NCBI GenBank assembly: GCA_900469615.1
Contig: UBYA01000008.1
Coordinates: forward strand, 310,001 to 374,000
Length of the DNA: 64,000 nt
Direction of reading: 5' to 3'
Source of the DNA: Hyphomicrobiales bacterium
GTDB lineage: Bacteria > Pseudomonadota > Alphaproteobacteria > Rhizobiales > Rhizobiaceae
Shown: positions 51,454 to 61,188 of the stretch, piece after piece
Layout of the letters: the number at the start of each line of letters is the position of its first letter
Position numbering within the stretch: position 1 is the stretch's first letter
The notes under the pieces: model-generated
Told to the model about the DNA's origin: nothing
The model's input: the letters and a program-made list of their open reading frames with translations, nothing else
Databases searched by the model: none
Translations under genes and position numbers: made by a program

Positions 51454-52398
51454 ATGACTGTTGCTTTTACATTTCCCGGCCAGGGCAGCCAGGCCGTCGG
51501 CATGGGCAAGGACCTTGCCGACAATTTCGCCGAGGCGCGCGCCGTCTTCGAGGAAGTCGACGAGGCGCTCGGTGAAAAGCTCTCCGACGTGATCTTCAAC
51601 GGTCCGGAAGACAAGCTGACGCTGACGGCCAATGCGCAACCGGCATTGATGGCCGTATCGCTCGCGGTCATCCGCGTGCTGCAGGCGCGGGGCCTCGATC
51701 TGAAGAGCAAGGTCGCTTATGTCGCCGGCCATTCGCTCGGCGAATATTCCGCACTCTGCGCCGCGGGCACCTTCTCGCTTGCGGATACGGCGCGCCTGCT
51801 GCGCATTCGCGGCAACGCCATGCAGGCGGCAGTCCCGGTCGGCGTCGGCGCCATGGCCGCGATCATCGGGCTCGAACATGCCGATGTCGTTGCGGTTTGC
51901 GAGGAAGCGTCCGCCCTTGGCGCCTGTCAGATCGCCAACGACAACGGCGGCGGCCAGATCGTCATTTCCGGCGAGAAAGTTCCGGTCGAGAAGGCCGCCG
52001 AGCTTGCGACGGCCAGGGGCGCCAAGCGCGCCATCCTGCTGCCGGTCTCCGCTCCCTTCCATTCGGCGCTGATGGCTCCGGCCGCGGAAGCCATGCGCGA
52101 GGCGCTCGCCGGCGTCGTCAAGAACAATCCCGTCGTGCCGGTCATCGCCAACGTCAAGGCGGCTCCGGTGACGGATGCCGACGAGATCGCCAGGCTGCTG
52201 GTCGAGCAAGTCACAGGCCAGGTGCGCTGGCGCGAGACGGTGGAGTGGTTTGCCGCCAACAATGTGACAACATTGTATGAAATTGGCGCCGGCAAGGTGC
52301 TGACGGGCCTTGCCCGCCGCATCGACAAATTGGTGAACGGCATTGCCGTCAACAATGCTGCCGATATCGACACGGCGCTCGCCGCATTGCTCGGCTGA
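51454..52398 (+). CDS. fabD: Malonyl-CoA:ACP transacylase
   Basis: FabD transfers malonyl groups to ACP to start each round of fatty acid elongation. The nucleophile is Ser94 in GHSLGEYSAL, with the catalytic His in SAPFHSALM. The N-terminus FTFPGQGSQAVGMGKDL is typical. The length of 314 residues is normal. It is first in the cluster fabD-fabG-acpP-fabF. Confidence 0.96.
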   Translation: MTVAFTFPGQGSQAVGMGKDLADNFAEARAVFEEVDEALGEKLSDVIFNGPEDKLTLTANAQPALMAVSLAVIRVLQARGLDLKSKVAYVAGHSLGEYSALCAAGTFSLADTARLLRIRGNAMQAAVPVGVGAMAAIIGLEHADVVAVCEEASALGACQIANDNGGGQIVISGEKVPVEKAAELATARGAKRAILLPVSAPFHSALMAPAAEAMREALAGVVKNNPVVPVIANVKAAPVTDADEIARLLVEQVTGQVRWRETVEWFAANNVTTLYEIGAGKVLTGLARRIDKLVNGIAVNNAADIDTALAALLG

Positions 52399-52423
52399 TA
52401 TATTCAAGGAACGAGGGACACAC

Positions 52424-53161
52424 ATGCTTGATTTGACCGGCCGCAAGGCCCTGGTAACCGGCGCATCCGGCGGCATCGGCGAAGAGATTGCCCGGCTCCT
52501 GCACAAGCAGGGCGCCATCGTCGGCCTGCACGGCACGCGCGTCGAAAAGCTGGAGACGCTGGCATCCGAGCTCGGCGATCGCGTCAAGATCTTTCCGGCC
52601 AACCTGTCGGATCGCGACGAGGTGAAGGCGCTCGGCGTCAAGGCGGAAGAGGAACTCGGCGGCGTCGATATTCTCGTCAACAATGCCGGCATCACCAAGG
52701 ACGGCCTGTTCGTGCGCATGAGCGACGAGGACTGGGACGCGGTGCTCGAAGTCAATCTGACGGCCGTCTTCCGCCTGACGCGGGAACTCACCCATCCGAT
52801 GATGCGCCGCCGCTATGGCCGCATCATCAACATCACCTCCGTCGTCGGTGTGACCGGCAATCCGGGCCAGGCAAACTACTGCGCCTCCAAGGCCGGCATG
52901 ATCGGCTTCACCAAGTCGCTGGCGCAGGAAATCGCCACCCGCAACGTCACCGTCAACTGCGTTGCTCCGGGCTTCATCGAAAGCGCCATGACGGGCAAGC
53001 TGAACGACAAGCAGAAGGAAGCCATCATGGGCGCCATTCCCATGAAGCGCATGGGCACGGGCGCGGAAGTCGCTTCCGCAGTGGCTTATCTTGCTTCTTC
53101 GGAGGCGAGTTACGTCACCGGCCAGACGATCCATGTCAATGGCGGCATGGCGATGATCTGA
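52424..53161 (+). CDS. fabG: 3-oxoacyl-ACP reductase
   Basis: FabG reduces 3-oxoacyl-ACP with NADPH. TGASGGIG is near residues 12-19, followed by NNAGITKDG, the Ser in INITSVVGVTGNPGQ and YCASK. The ending GQTIHVNGGMAMI is the family norm. ATG 52424 gives 245 residues and lies 25 bases after fabD; an upstream open extension overlaps fabD. Confidence 0.96.
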   Translation: MLDLTGRKALVTGASGGIGEEIARLLHKQGAIVGLHGTRVEKLETLASELGDRVKIFPANLSDRDEVKALGVKAEEELGGVDILVNNAGITKDGLFVRMSDEDWDAVLEVNLTAVFRLTRELTHPMMRRRYGRIINITSVVGVTGNPGQANYCASKAGMIGFTKSLAQEIATRNVTVNCVAPGFIESAMTGKLNDKQKEAIMGAIPMKRMGTGAEVASAVAYLASSEASYVTGQTIHVNGGMAMI

Positions 53162-53448
53162 AGGAATTGCTCATTGGAAGGAACTTTCCCTCCAATAGCA
53201 TGTTGAGCAACCCGGAGCCGGCTATTTTCTGGCTTTGCGACGGACTTAAACCGTGTTAAGCGGGCCATGACTGAGAACAGTCGTCCGGAAAATGCAGACG
53301 GACTGGGCCGCATTCAAGGCGCTGGACCGGATCTCAATGCCGGGTTGAACGGGTTTGCCAGCGGCGTCAGGTCTGATGCTGCAGGTTTGAATTAGGGTAG
53401 GGATGTCACAAGGCATTCTGATCAGGACATAAGGTCGAGGAAACCGAC

Positions 53449-53685
53449 ATGAGCGATATCGCAGAACGCGTAAAGAAAATTGTTGTTGATCATCTTGGCG
53501 TTGACGCCGACAAGGTTGTTGAAAGCGCAAGCTTCATTGACGATCTGGGTGCGGACTCGCTCGACACCGTCGAACTGGTCATGGCCTTCGAAGAAGAATT
53601 CGGCGTTGAAATTCCGGACGACGCTGCCGACTCGATCCTGACGGTCGGCGATGCGGTAAAGTTCATTGAGAAGGCTCAGGCCTAA
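53449..53685 (+). CDS. acpP: Acyl carrier protein
   Basis: AcpP (78 residues) is the acidic carrier of growing acyl chains. Ser37 in [19 protein letters not shown] is the phosphopantetheine site. The 287-base gap before it probably holds its own promoter; it also contains the inverted sequence CTTAAACCGTGTTAAG at 53245-53260. A terminator follows. Confidence 0.97.
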   Translation: MSDIAERVKKIVVDHLGVDADKVVESASFIDDLGADSLDTVELVMAFEEEFGVEIPDDAADSILTVGDAVKFIEKAQA

Positions 53686-53704
53686 TCTTTCGTACTTTTT
53701 GAAA

Positions 53705-53726
53705 GGGCGGGCTGAAGAGCCCGCCC
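53705..53726 (+). terminator. Terminator of acpP
   Basis: A 9-bp GC-rich stem (GGGCGGGCT with AGCCCGCCC), a GAAG tetraloop and a following TATTTCG, 20 bases after the acpP stop. Partial read-through to fabF is likely because the genes are co-directional. Confidence 0.8.
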
Positions 53727-53799
53727 TATTTCGTCCGGTGAAGCCGGCCGAAGCATGTTTATACGCATATCATCATAAAAAGACGGGGGTCTGCGGGCG

Positions 53800-55062
53800 A
53801 TGAGACGTGTCGTTATCACGGGTACCGGCATGGTATCACCTTTGGGCTGTGGCACCGAGGTGTCCTGGACGCGTTTGCTTGCCGGACACAATGGAGCACG
53901 CCTCGTCACCGAATTCGAGGTCGAAGACCTAGCCGCCAAGATTGCCTGCCGCATTCCGGTCGGCGACGGTTCCGACGGCACATTCAATGCCGACGACTGG
54001 ATGGAGCCGAAAGAGCAGCGCAAGGTCGATCCCTTCATCATTTACGGCATGGCGGCGGCCGATATGGCGCTGACCGATGCAAACTGGCATCCGAAGACGG
54101 ATGAGGACCAGATCGCCACGGGCGTCATGATCGGCTCCGGTATCGGCGGCCTCGAAGGCATCGTCGAAGCCGGCTATACGCTGCGCGACAAGGGTCCGCG
54201 CCGTATCTCGCCCTTCTTCATCCCCGGCCGCCTCATCAATCTTGTTTCCGGCCAGGTTTCGATCCGCCACAAGTTGCGCGGTCCGAACCATGCCGTTGTC
54301 ACCGCATGTTCCACGGGCGCACATGCGATCGGCGATGCCGCGCGGCTGATCATGCTCGGCGATGCCGATGTCATGGTGGCGGGCGGCGCGGAGGCCCCGG
54401 TCTGCCGCATCGCGCTTGCCGGCTTTGCCGCCTGCAAGGCGCTGTCGACGCAGCACAATGACGATCCTCACAAGGCTTCGCGCCCCTACGACCGCGACCG
54501 TGACGGCTTCGTCATGGGCGAGGGCGCCGGCGTCGTCGTGCTCGAGGAGTTGGAACACGCCAAGGCACGCGGTGCCAAGATCTATGCGGAAGTCGTAGGA
54601 TACGGTCTTTCCGGCGACGCCTATCACATTACCGCGCCGTCCGAGGATGGCGAGGGCGCTTTCCGCTGCATGACCTCGGCGCTGAAGCGCGCCGGCCTGT
54701 CACCGGCGGACGTCGACTATATCAATGCCCATGGCACGTCGACGATGGCCGATACGATCGAGCTCGGCGCCGTCGAGCGGCTGGTCGGCGATGCCGCGCC
54801 GAAGATTTCCATGTCCTCCACCAAGTCGGCGACCGGCCATCTCCTGGGCGCGGCCGGCGCAATCGAGGCAATCTTCGCCACGCTCGCCATTCGCGACAAC
54901 ATCGTCCCGCCGACGCTCAATCTGGACAATCCGGAGCGCGAGACCGCGATCGATCTCGTTCCGCACAAGGCCCGCAAGCGGGAAGTCAATGTCGCGCTGT
55001 CGAACTCCTTCGGCTTCGGCGGCACGAATGCGTCGCTTGTCCTGCGTCGCTATGAGGCTTAA
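53800..55062 (+). CDS. fabF: 3-oxoacyl-ACP synthase II
   Basis: FabF condenses malonyl-ACP with acyl-ACP. The catalytic Cys170 is in VVTACSTGAH, the two His in NAHGTSTMADT and KSATGHLLGAAG. SNSFGFGGTNASLVL at the end is typical. The length of 420 residues is normal. The genome gap between acpP and fabF (114 bases) carries a terminator. Confidence 0.97.
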   Translation: MRRVVITGTGMVSPLGCGTEVSWTRLLAGHNGARLVTEFEVEDLAAKIACRIPVGDGSDGTFNADDWMEPKEQRKVDPFIIYGMAAADMALTDANWHPKTDEDQIATGVMIGSGIGGLEGIVEAGYTLRDKGPRRISPFFIPGRLINLVSGQVSIRHKLRGPNHAVVTACSTGAHAIGDAARLIMLGDADVMVAGGAEAPVCRIALAGFAACKALSTQHNDDPHKASRPYDRDRDGFVMGEGAGVVVLEELEHAKARGAKIYAEVVGYGLSGDAYHITAPSEDGEGAFRCMTSALKRAGLSPADVDYINAHGTSTMADTIELGAVERLVGDAAPKISMSSTKSATGHLLGAAGAIEAIFATLAIRDNIVPPTLNLDNPERETAIDLVPHKARKREVNVALSNSFGFGGTNASLVLRRYEA

Positions 55063-55083
55063 TAACAGCGCGTACCTGTGAAA

Positions 55084-55108
55084 GGCGGGATGTTTCGGCA
55101 GTCCCGCC
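55084..55108 (+). terminator. Hairpin after fabF
   Basis: A 7-bp stem (GGCGGGA with TCCCGCC) and an 11-base loop, 21 bases after the fabF stop. There is no clear T-run, so termination may be weak. The 211-base gap to mltG holds nothing else I recognise. Confidence 0.5.
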
Positions 55109-55273
55109 CGCGTCGTTGATTGTTGCCGTGCTTCCATCCCCCCTCGGGAATGCGGTGCGGCAATGCCTGATCGGTCGAAGTCGGAGCCTGGGTTCCGCCT
55201 TATCTTCTGAACCTGCTTTTTGCCGCATTGCTTGGCCAAACAGCAGGCAATCACAAAAAGGAAGGGATTGCCG

Positions 55274-56488
55274 GTGAGCGATACGAACCAGAGCAACGGA
55301 ACTCCGAACGGGCAGAAAGGGCCGATTATCCCGAAATCGGCCAGCGAAGCCTTGCGTCCGGAGCGTGTTCCGGATCCGCCGAAGCGTTCGCGCAAAGCCC
55401 GCAGCCAGATGGTCATCTTCCTGAACTTCCTGATGACGCTGGCGGTTTTCGTCGCCGTTGCCGCGGTCGGCGGCGCCTATTATGCGTTTTCGGTCTATCA
55501 AGGCCCCGGTCCGCTGACGACCAATACGAATTTCATCGTGCGCAACGGCGCCGGTCTCGGCGAGATCGCCAATCGCCTCGAATCCAACAACATCATCACC
55601 AATGAACGCATCTTCCGCTGGCTGACCGCCACCTACCTGCATGACGGCGAGACCCTTCGCGCCGGCGAATACGAGATCAAGGCCGGCGCTTCCATGAAGG
55701 ATATCATGGAGCTCTTGAAGTCCGGCAAGTCGATTCTCTATTCGGTCACGCTGCCGGAAGGGCTGACCGTGCGGCAGATGTTCAACAAGCTGCAGGCCGA
55801 TCCCGTGCTGGAAGGCGATCTGCCGTCGGCTTTGCCTGCGGAAGGAAGCCTGAGGCCGGATACCTATAAGTTCACGCGCGGCACCAAGCGCACGGAAATC
55901 GTTCAGCAGATGGCGGCGGCGCAGACGAAGCTGGTCGATCAGATCTGGGAAAAGCGCGACCCGAGCGTGCAGCTGGCAAACGAGCAGGATTTCATCACGC
56001 TTGCCTCCATCGTGGAGAAGGAAACCGGCCTGGCGGATGAGCGGGCCCATGTCGCTTCCGTCTTCCTCAACCGTCTTGGCAAGGGCATGCGCCTGCAGTC
56101 GGACCCGACCGTCATCTACGGCCTGTTCGGCGGGGAGGGGAAGCCGTCCGATCGTCCGATCTATCAGTCCGACCTGAAGAAGGACACGCCTTACAACACC
56201 TACCTCATCAAGGGCCTGCCGCCGACGCCGATCGCAAATCCGGGCAAGGATGCCCTGGAAGCCGTGGCCAATCCCTGGAAGACGCAGGATCTCTATTTCG
56301 TGGCTGACGGCACCGGCGGCCATGTCTTTGCCGCAACGCTGGACGAGCACAATGCCAATGTCAGGCGCTGGCGCAAGCTGGTTGCCGAAAAGGGCGAAGA
56401 CCCCAGCACGATTGCGGTGGACGGCCAACCCGACGATGCTTCCGTGGCTCCCGGCTCCGGCGCTCCGCAAAAGAAGAAAACGAATTGA
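55274..56488 (+). CDS. mltG: Endolytic murein transglycosylase MltG
   Basis: MltG (YceG) cuts nascent peptidoglycan strands at the inner membrane. After a Pro/Lys-rich cytoplasmic tail a membrane helix spans residues 47-69, followed by a LysM-like subdomain (NFIVRNGAGLGEIANRL) and the YceG domain with the catalytic Glu in ASIVEKETG and the YNTYLIKGLPPTPIANPG signature. I chose GTG 55274 because of the GGAAGGG site; ATG 55220 has none. A Ser/Pro-rich tail follows residue 370. Confidence 0.93.
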   Translation: MSDTNQSNGTPNGQKGPIIPKSASEALRPERVPDPPKRSRKARSQMVIFLNFLMTLAVFVAVAAVGGAYYAFSVYQGPGPLTTNTNFIVRNGAGLGEIANRLESNNIITNERIFRWLTATYLHDGETLRAGEYEIKAGASMKDIMELLKSGKSILYSVTLPEGLTVRQMFNKLQADPVLEGDLPSALPAEGSLRPDTYKFTRGTKRTEIVQQMAAAQTKLVDQIWEKRDPSVQLANEQDFITLASIVEKETGLADERAHVASVFLNRLGKGMRLQSDPTVIYGLFGGEGKPSDRPIYQSDLKKDTPYNTYLIKGLPPTPIANPGKDALEAVANPWKTQDLYFVADGTGGHVFAATLDEHNANVRRWRKLVAEKGEDPSTIAVDGQPDDASVAPGSGAPQKKKTN

Positions 56489-56597
56489 CCATTGCCGTGC
56501 CGTGGCTCGGACAGGAGGGCGGCGCGGATTCACTTTACATTGATCCACAATCCGGGGATTTTCGGCGGATCGGGGACAGGAAATATCGGAGGCTTGC

Positions 56598-57485
56598 ATG
56601 GCATTGCAGTCCATGACCGGCTTTGCCCGGCGTGAGGGAACGAGCGGTCGCGGCCGTTGGGCATGGGAACTGCGCTCGGTGAACGGCAAAGGGCTGGATA
56701 TCCGCCTGCGTCTGCCGCCGGGTCTGGAGCGTCTGGAAGCCGATGCCCGCAAAGCGATTGCGGAGCGGCTTTCACGCGGCAACCTGCAGGTCAGCCTGTC
56801 GCTTTCCGTCGAGGAAAGCCGCGTCGAAGTCGTCGTGAACCAGGATGCGCTGACGGCGGTCCTGGCATTGCGCGACCAGCTGGCGGGCATCGTCGATCCC
56901 GCGCCATTGAAGCTGGAGAGCCTGATGGCCGTACGCGGCCTGGTGGAGTTCAAGGAGGTCGAGGAGGACGAAGAGGCTCTTGCAGCGCGTGACGCCGATA
57001 TCGTGGCGGGTCTCGATGCAGCTCTTGGCGACCTCCGCGACATGCGCCGGCAGGAAGGCGATGCGCTCGGCAGGATTCTGCTCGGTCAGGTCGCGACGAT
57101 CGAGGCGCTGACGACCGCGGTCGAGCGCGACCCGTCCCGCTCCCCGCAGGAAATCGCCGCAAGGCTGACGACGCAGGTTGCCATGCTTCTGGACGGCTCG
57201 TCTGGCCTCGATCGCGACAGGCTGCATGCCGAAGCCGCCCTTCTTGCCACCAAGGCCGATCTGCGCGAGGAGATCGATCGCCTGAAGGCGCATGTTGCCG
57301 CAGCGCGCGATCTCATTTCCAAGGGCGGTCCTGTGGGCCGCAAGCTCGATTTTCTTGCACAGGAATTTAACCGGGAATCGAATACTATCTGTTCGAAGTC
57401 CAATGCGGCGGCGGTGACGGCTGCCGGCATCGAGCTGAAGGTAGTCATCGACCAGTTCCGCGAACAGGTCCAGAATTTGGAGTAG
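56598..57485 (+). CDS. yicC: YicC family endoribonuclease-like protein
   Basis: A 295-residue YicC protein. The N-terminus MALQSMTGFARREG and the C-terminus FLAQEFNRESNTICSKSNAAAVTAAGIELKVVIDQFREQVQNLE (two conserved blocks near residues 255-295) are diagnostic. YicC proteins act in RNA turnover and E. coli YicC is a ribonuclease. A GGAGG site precedes the ATG. It is 4 bases upstream of gmk, its usual neighbour. Confidence 0.93.
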   Translation: MALQSMTGFARREGTSGRGRWAWELRSVNGKGLDIRLRLPPGLERLEADARKAIAERLSRGNLQVSLSLSVEESRVEVVVNQDALTAVLALRDQLAGIVDPAPLKLESLMAVRGLVEFKEVEEDEEALAARDADIVAGLDAALGDLRDMRRQEGDALGRILLGQVATIEALTTAVERDPSRSPQEIAARLTTQVAMLLDGSSGLDRDRLHAEAALLATKADLREEIDRLKAHVAAARDLISKGGPVGRKLDFLAQEFNRESNTICSKSNAAAVTAAGIELKVVIDQFREQVQNLE

Positions 57486-57488
57486 GCC

Positions 57489-58151
57489 ATGAAACCGGCG
57501 ACATCCACATCCATTCCGATTGCCCGCCGGGGGCTGATGCTTGCCATTTCCTCGCCGTCCGGCGCAGGCAAGTCGACCATCGCGCGCACCTTGCTGGACA
57601 CCGACAAGCAGGTCAGCCTGTCGGTCAGCGTTACGACCCGACAGCGCCGGCCGAGTGAAATCGAAGGCGTGCACTATCATTTCGTTTCGCAGCGCGAATT
57701 CGAGCGTCTTCGCGATTCCGACTCGTTGCTCGAATGGGCCGAAGTCCACGGCAATTTCTACGGCACGCCGCGCGAGCCGGTGGAGACGGCAATGGCGGAA
57801 GGGCGCGATATGCTTTTCGATATCGACTGGCAGGGCGCGCAACAGTTGCAGGAGAAGATGCCGGCCGACGTCGTGTCCATTTTCGTGCTGCCGCCGACGA
57901 TGACAGAGCTGCAATCGCGCCTGCATCGCCGCGCCGAGGATTCCGAAGAGGTCATCGCCATGCGTTTGGCCAATTCACGGGCCGAGATCGACCATTGGCG
58001 AGAATATGACTATGTCATCGTCAACGACGATCTGAATGCTGCTTTCGACGCCGTCCAGTCGATCGTCAAGGCCGAACGGCTCCGCCGCGACCGCCGGCAT
58101 GGCATGTTCGATTTCGTCCGCGGATTGCTGGAAGAAACACCGAAGCTCTGA
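57489..58151 (+). CDS. gmk: Guanylate kinase
   Basis: Gmk phosphorylates GMP to GDP. Walker A is [10 protein letters not shown] at 21-30, the GMP-binding residues are in [21 protein letters not shown], and DIDWQGAQQ follows. The length of 220 residues is normal. Its TGA stop lies within a long palindrome shared with the convergent rsmA. Confidence 0.96.
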   Translation: MKPATSTSIPIARRGLMLAISSPSGAGKSTIARTLLDTDKQVSLSVSVTTRQRRPSEIEGVHYHFVSQREFERLRDSDSLLEWAEVHGNFYGTPREPVETAMAEGRDMLFDIDWQGAQQLQEKMPADVVSIFVLPPTMTELQSRLHRRAEDSEEVIAMRLANSRAEIDHWREYDYVIVNDDLNAAFDAVQSIVKAERLRRDRRHGMFDFVRGLLEETPKL

Positions 58152-58183
58152 TCGCGATCGGATACTCCGATCCCCGATCAGAG
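58146..58183. terminator. Symmetric palindrome covering the stops of gmk and rsmA
   Basis: A hairpin with outer arms CTCTGATCG and CGATCAGAG and inner arms GATCGGA and TCCGATC around a TAC loop. Both convergent genes end in CTC TGA inside it, so each strand reads the same ending. It is probably a bidirectional terminator, though T-tracts are lacking. Confidence 0.7.
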
Positions 58184-59005
58184 GCAGTTCGCCAGCCGGC
58201 AGAACTCTTCCACGGACAGCGTTTCGGCGCGGCGCTGCGGGTCGATATCCGCCTTCAGCAAAAGCGCTTCGCCACCCAGCGGCTTCAGGCTCTGCCGCAG
58301 CATTTTGCGGCGCTGGCCGAACGCAGTCTGCGTTACTTTTTCCAGCTTGTCGACGTCACAGGGGATCGGATTTTCCCTCGGCGTAAGATGCACCACCGTC
58401 GAGGTTACCTTCGGCGGCGGCGTGAATGCCTGCGGAGAGATGTCGAAGGCCATGTGCGCCTGCGTGCGCCAGCCGCAGAGGACGCCGAGCCGGCCATAAT
58501 GATCGTCATCCTCCTGCGCGACGATCCGCTGGCCGACTTCCTTCTGGAACATCAGGGTCAGCGATTGCCAGAAGGGCGGCCACTGCGGCGGCAGGAGCCA
58601 GTTGACCAGAAGCTGCGTCCCGACATTATAAGGCAGATTGGCGATGATCCTGACCGGGCCGTCGGCAGCAAGGGCCGCAAAATCCGTCTTCAACGCATCG
58701 CCTTCGATCACATCGAGCCGGCCGGGATAGTGATCGGCGATCTCGGCCAACGCCGGCAGACAGCGCGAATCGCGCTCTACGGCGATGACCTTTCTGGCGC
58801 CGAGCGCCAGGATGGCGCGCGTCAGGCCGCCCGGTCCGGGACCGACTTCGAACACGGTTGCGCCTTCAAGCGATCCGGCGGTTCTGGCAACCTTCTGAGT
58901 CAGATTGAGGTCGAGAAGAAAGTTCTGGCCAAGCGCCTTGCGCGCATCGAGGCCGTGGCGCTGGATCACATCGCGGAGGGGCGGCAAGCCGTCTAGCGCA
59001 GCCAT
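58178..59005 (-). CDS. rsmA: 16S rRNA dimethyltransferase RsmA (KsgA)
   Basis: RsmA dimethylates two adjacent adenines near the 3' end of 16S rRNA. The SAM-binding motif is [11 protein letters not shown] near residue 52, and NLPYNVGT is the catalytic motif IV. The N-terminal [12 protein letters not shown] is typical. The length of 275 residues is normal. Its ATG overlaps the pdxA stop by one base (TGATG), a translational coupling common for this pair. Confidence 0.96.
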   Translation of the reverse strand: MAALDGLPPLRDVIQRHGLDARKALGQNFLLDLNLTQKVARTAGSLEGATVFEVGPGPGGLTRAILALGARKVIAVERDSRCLPALAEIADHYPGRLDVIEGDALKTDFAALAADGPVRIIANLPYNVGTQLLVNWLLPPQWPPFWQSLTLMFQKEVGQRIVAQEDDDHYGRLGVLCGWRTQAHMAFDISPQAFTPPPKVTSTVVHLTPRENPIPCDVDKLEKVTQTAFGQRRKMLRQSLKPLGGEALLLKADIDPQRRAETLSVEEFCRLANCL

Positions 59006-60030
59006 CAGCGATTATTTCCAGTCTTGCCGCTGATTTCGTTCGCCAGCCTGAGCGCGGCGACGAGGCTGTCTTCCTTGGCGATGCCTTTGCCGGCGATTCC
59101 GAATGCCGTGCCGTGATCCGGAGAGGTGCGGACAAAGGGCAAGCCGAGCGTGACATTGACGGAATCGTCGAAGCCGAGCGCCTTGGCCGGAATCAGCGCC
59201 TGATCGTGATACATGCAGATTGCAACGTCGTAGCGCCGACGGGCGTCATCATGGAACATCGTATCGGCGGGCAGGGGGCCGAATGCATCGATGCCCTCCG
59301 CGCGCAACCTATCGATCGCCGGCCGGACGATTTCGTCATCCTCCTTGCCGAGCGCTCCGTTTTCTCCGGCGTGCGGATTGAGGCCGGCAACGGCAAGGCG
59401 CGGCTTGGCGATACCGAAGCGATTGCGCAGGTCGTGATCGGTGATCCGGCACGTTTCGGCGATCAATTCCGAGGTCAGTGCGTGCGGCACCTCTTTCAGC
59501 GGGATGTGGATCGTGACCGGGATGGCGCGCAGCTTCGGGCCTGCCAGCAGCATCACCGGCATGACCGGCTTTCCGGTCGCGCGCGTTGCGAGGTCGGCGA
59601 GGAATTCGGTATGGCCGGGAAAGCCGAATCCGGCATCATAAAGCACCGATTTGGCGATCGGATTGGTGACAACGGCGGATGTCCGGCCGCTCATGCTGAG
59701 CGAGACGGCCATCTCTATGGCGGCAATCGTCCCCTTGGCGGTAGCGACGTGCGGCTCGCCGGCAACGACGCTCACTCCAGCCTCGATCGGCAGAACGGGC
59801 AGCGCATCGCGAAAGATGTCGCCGGCCGTGGCAGGGTCGGCCGCCATCAAGGGCACGCTCAGACCCAGCTGGGAAGCGCGCGCCGCAAGAATGTCAGCAT
59901 CGCCAAGAAACAGGAAAGGCGGCAAATCGAGCTCGCCGCGGCGAAGCCAGGCGGCGAGCGTGATGTCGGGGCCTATGCCGGCCGGATCCCCCTGCGTGAG
60001 CGCCAGGGGGAGAACGGAGCGCGGTGGCAT
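59005..60030 (-). CDS. pdxA: 4-Hydroxythreonine-4-phosphate dehydrogenase
   Basis: PdxA oxidises 4-phosphohydroxy-threonine in vitamin B6 synthesis. The start [30 protein letters not shown] and [35 protein letters not shown] (several short blocks near 255-300) carry the metal-binding His and Asp residues. The length of 341 residues is normal. The surA-like gene lies 6 bases upstream, and rsmA overlaps downstream, the usual surA-pdxA-rsmA order. Confidence 0.95.
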   Translation of the reverse strand: MPPRSVLPLALTQGDPAGIGPDITLAAWLRRGELDLPPFLFLGDADILAARASQLGLSVPLMAADPATAGDIFRDALPVLPIEAGVSVVAGEPHVATAKGTIAAIEMAVSLSMSGRTSAVVTNPIAKSVLYDAGFGFPGHTEFLADLATRATGKPVMPVMLLAGPKLRAIPVTIHIPLKEVPHALTSELIAETCRITDHDLRNRFGIAKPRLAVAGLNPHAGENGALGKEDDEIVRPAIDRLRAEGIDAFGPLPADTMFHDDARRRYDVAICMYHDQALIPAKALGFDDSVNVTLGLPFVRTSPDHGTAFGIAGKGIAKEDSLVAALRLANEISGKTGNNR

Positions 60031-60036
60031 CGGCGA

Positions 60037-60981
60037 TCAGCGATAGACGATCTGCGCCTTGGAGCGCAACTCGTCCATGTATTTCTTGTCGTTGGCGCTG
60101 ACACCCTGAGGGTTGTTCTTGCCGAGATCCTCGGCACGGAACACGGCTGCCGCGGCAACGTCATCGTTCACCTGGCGCTGCGAGCAGATGGCAACATATT
60201 CGACGCCGCGGTCGGTGACGATCGGGGTGGTCGTGTTGCCGGAGGCCTTCTCCAGCAGCGGTTTCCACATCTCCGGAACTTCCGGAGCAAGTACACGGCC
60301 CAGATCCTGGACAGAGACGTCACGCATCGTCGCCGCAAAAACCTTCGCCTGATCGCAGCCGGGGAATTTGGCGCGCGACGCTTGGGCTTCGGCCTTGCGT
60401 GCGTTCAGAATGGCGTTCCGCTTTGCGGCTGGAACGACGAAGATGATCTGCTTCAGGAAGTATTCCGTCGTGACCGGCTTGGTCTTGTTTTCCGTCATGC
60501 GCGTCACGAGATCGTCGTTCGACATGCGGCTTCTCGCGCCGAAGCGCGCGTTGACGACACGCGGCCAGCTCATGGAAACGGCGATATAGGACTTGAAGTG
60601 CTCGACGCCGACACCGGCCTTTTCAAGGATCTGGCTGAGCTGCGCCGTCGACATCTTGTTGCTGGATGCAAAACGGCCGAAGGCGGCATCGACATCCGTC
60701 GTCGAAACGGACATGCGCACGCGGGAAATCTCGGCCCGCTTCAGCGTCTCGTCGACAAGCTGTTCCTTGGCGAGCTTGTTGAGATCGCCCTTCTGGCGCT
60801 GCAACTTGAGGAAGGCAACCCGCTTGGCGATGTCGCCGGAGGTAATCACCTGACTGTTGACGATGACCTTTACCTCGCTGGCGGCGAAAGCAACATCGCT
60901 GCTCGGCACGGCAAAGCTTGCCATAACCAGGGCTGCTGCTCCGAACAGCAGAGCGCGCATCGGTGTCTTTCCAGAAAACAT
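60037..60981 (-). CDS. SurA-like periplasmic chaperone/peptidyl-prolyl isomerase
   Basis: A 314-residue exported protein (signal peptide to about residue 33, ending VAFAASE) with the SurA N-terminal chaperone domain (VKVIVNSQVITSGDIAKRVAFL and RVVNARFG-like helices). The C-terminal part resembles a single degenerate parvulin domain. SurA helps fold outer membrane proteins such as LptD, which is encoded immediately upstream. At 314 residues it is shorter than E. coli SurA (428), which has two parvulin domains. ATG 60981 follows AAGGGG; the preceding TTG was rejected. Confidence 0.85.
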   Translation of the reverse strand: MFSGKTPMRALLFGAAALVMASFAVPSSDVAFAASEVKVIVNSQVITSGDIAKRVAFLKLQRQKGDLNKLAKEQLVDETLKRAEISRVRMSVSTTDVDAAFGRFASSNKMSTAQLSQILEKAGVGVEHFKSYIAVSMSWPRVVNARFGARSRMSNDDLVTRMTENKTKPVTTEYFLKQIIFVVPAAKRNAILNARKAEAQASRAKFPGCDQAKVFAATMRDVSVQDLGRVLAPEVPEMWKPLLEKASGNTTTPIVTDRGVEYVAICSQRQVNDDVAAAAVFRAEDLGKNNPQGVSANDKKYMDELRSKAQIVYR

Positions 60982-61148
60982 CAACTACCCCTTCCCGAAG
61001 GTCTTTTCTGCCGGCGTCGTGCCATATCGGCACGCCATCGGCGCATTACGGCAAATTTGCGCCACATGTCTACATCAAGCGCGATGAATTGCAAAATCCT
61101 TGCGGCGAAACAATGACACTAGGAATTCTCCGCCGTTTCGACGCAAAA

Positions 61149-61169
61149 GAGCCGGCATAAAGCCGGCTC
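61149..61169 (-). terminator. Terminator between lptD and the surA-like gene
   Basis: An 8-bp stem (GAGCCGGC with GCCGGCTC), a 5-base loop and TTTT on the minus strand, 19 bases beyond the lptD stop. The 207-base gap suggests the surA-pdxA-rsmA genes also have their own promoter. Confidence 0.75.
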
Positions 61170-61188
61170 CTTGCAATTCTGATTGGTA

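Noticed and set aside
54986..57043. 685-codon open frame opposite fabF end, mltG and yicC
   Set aside because: It spans three well supported genes and their gaps and has a low-complexity composition.
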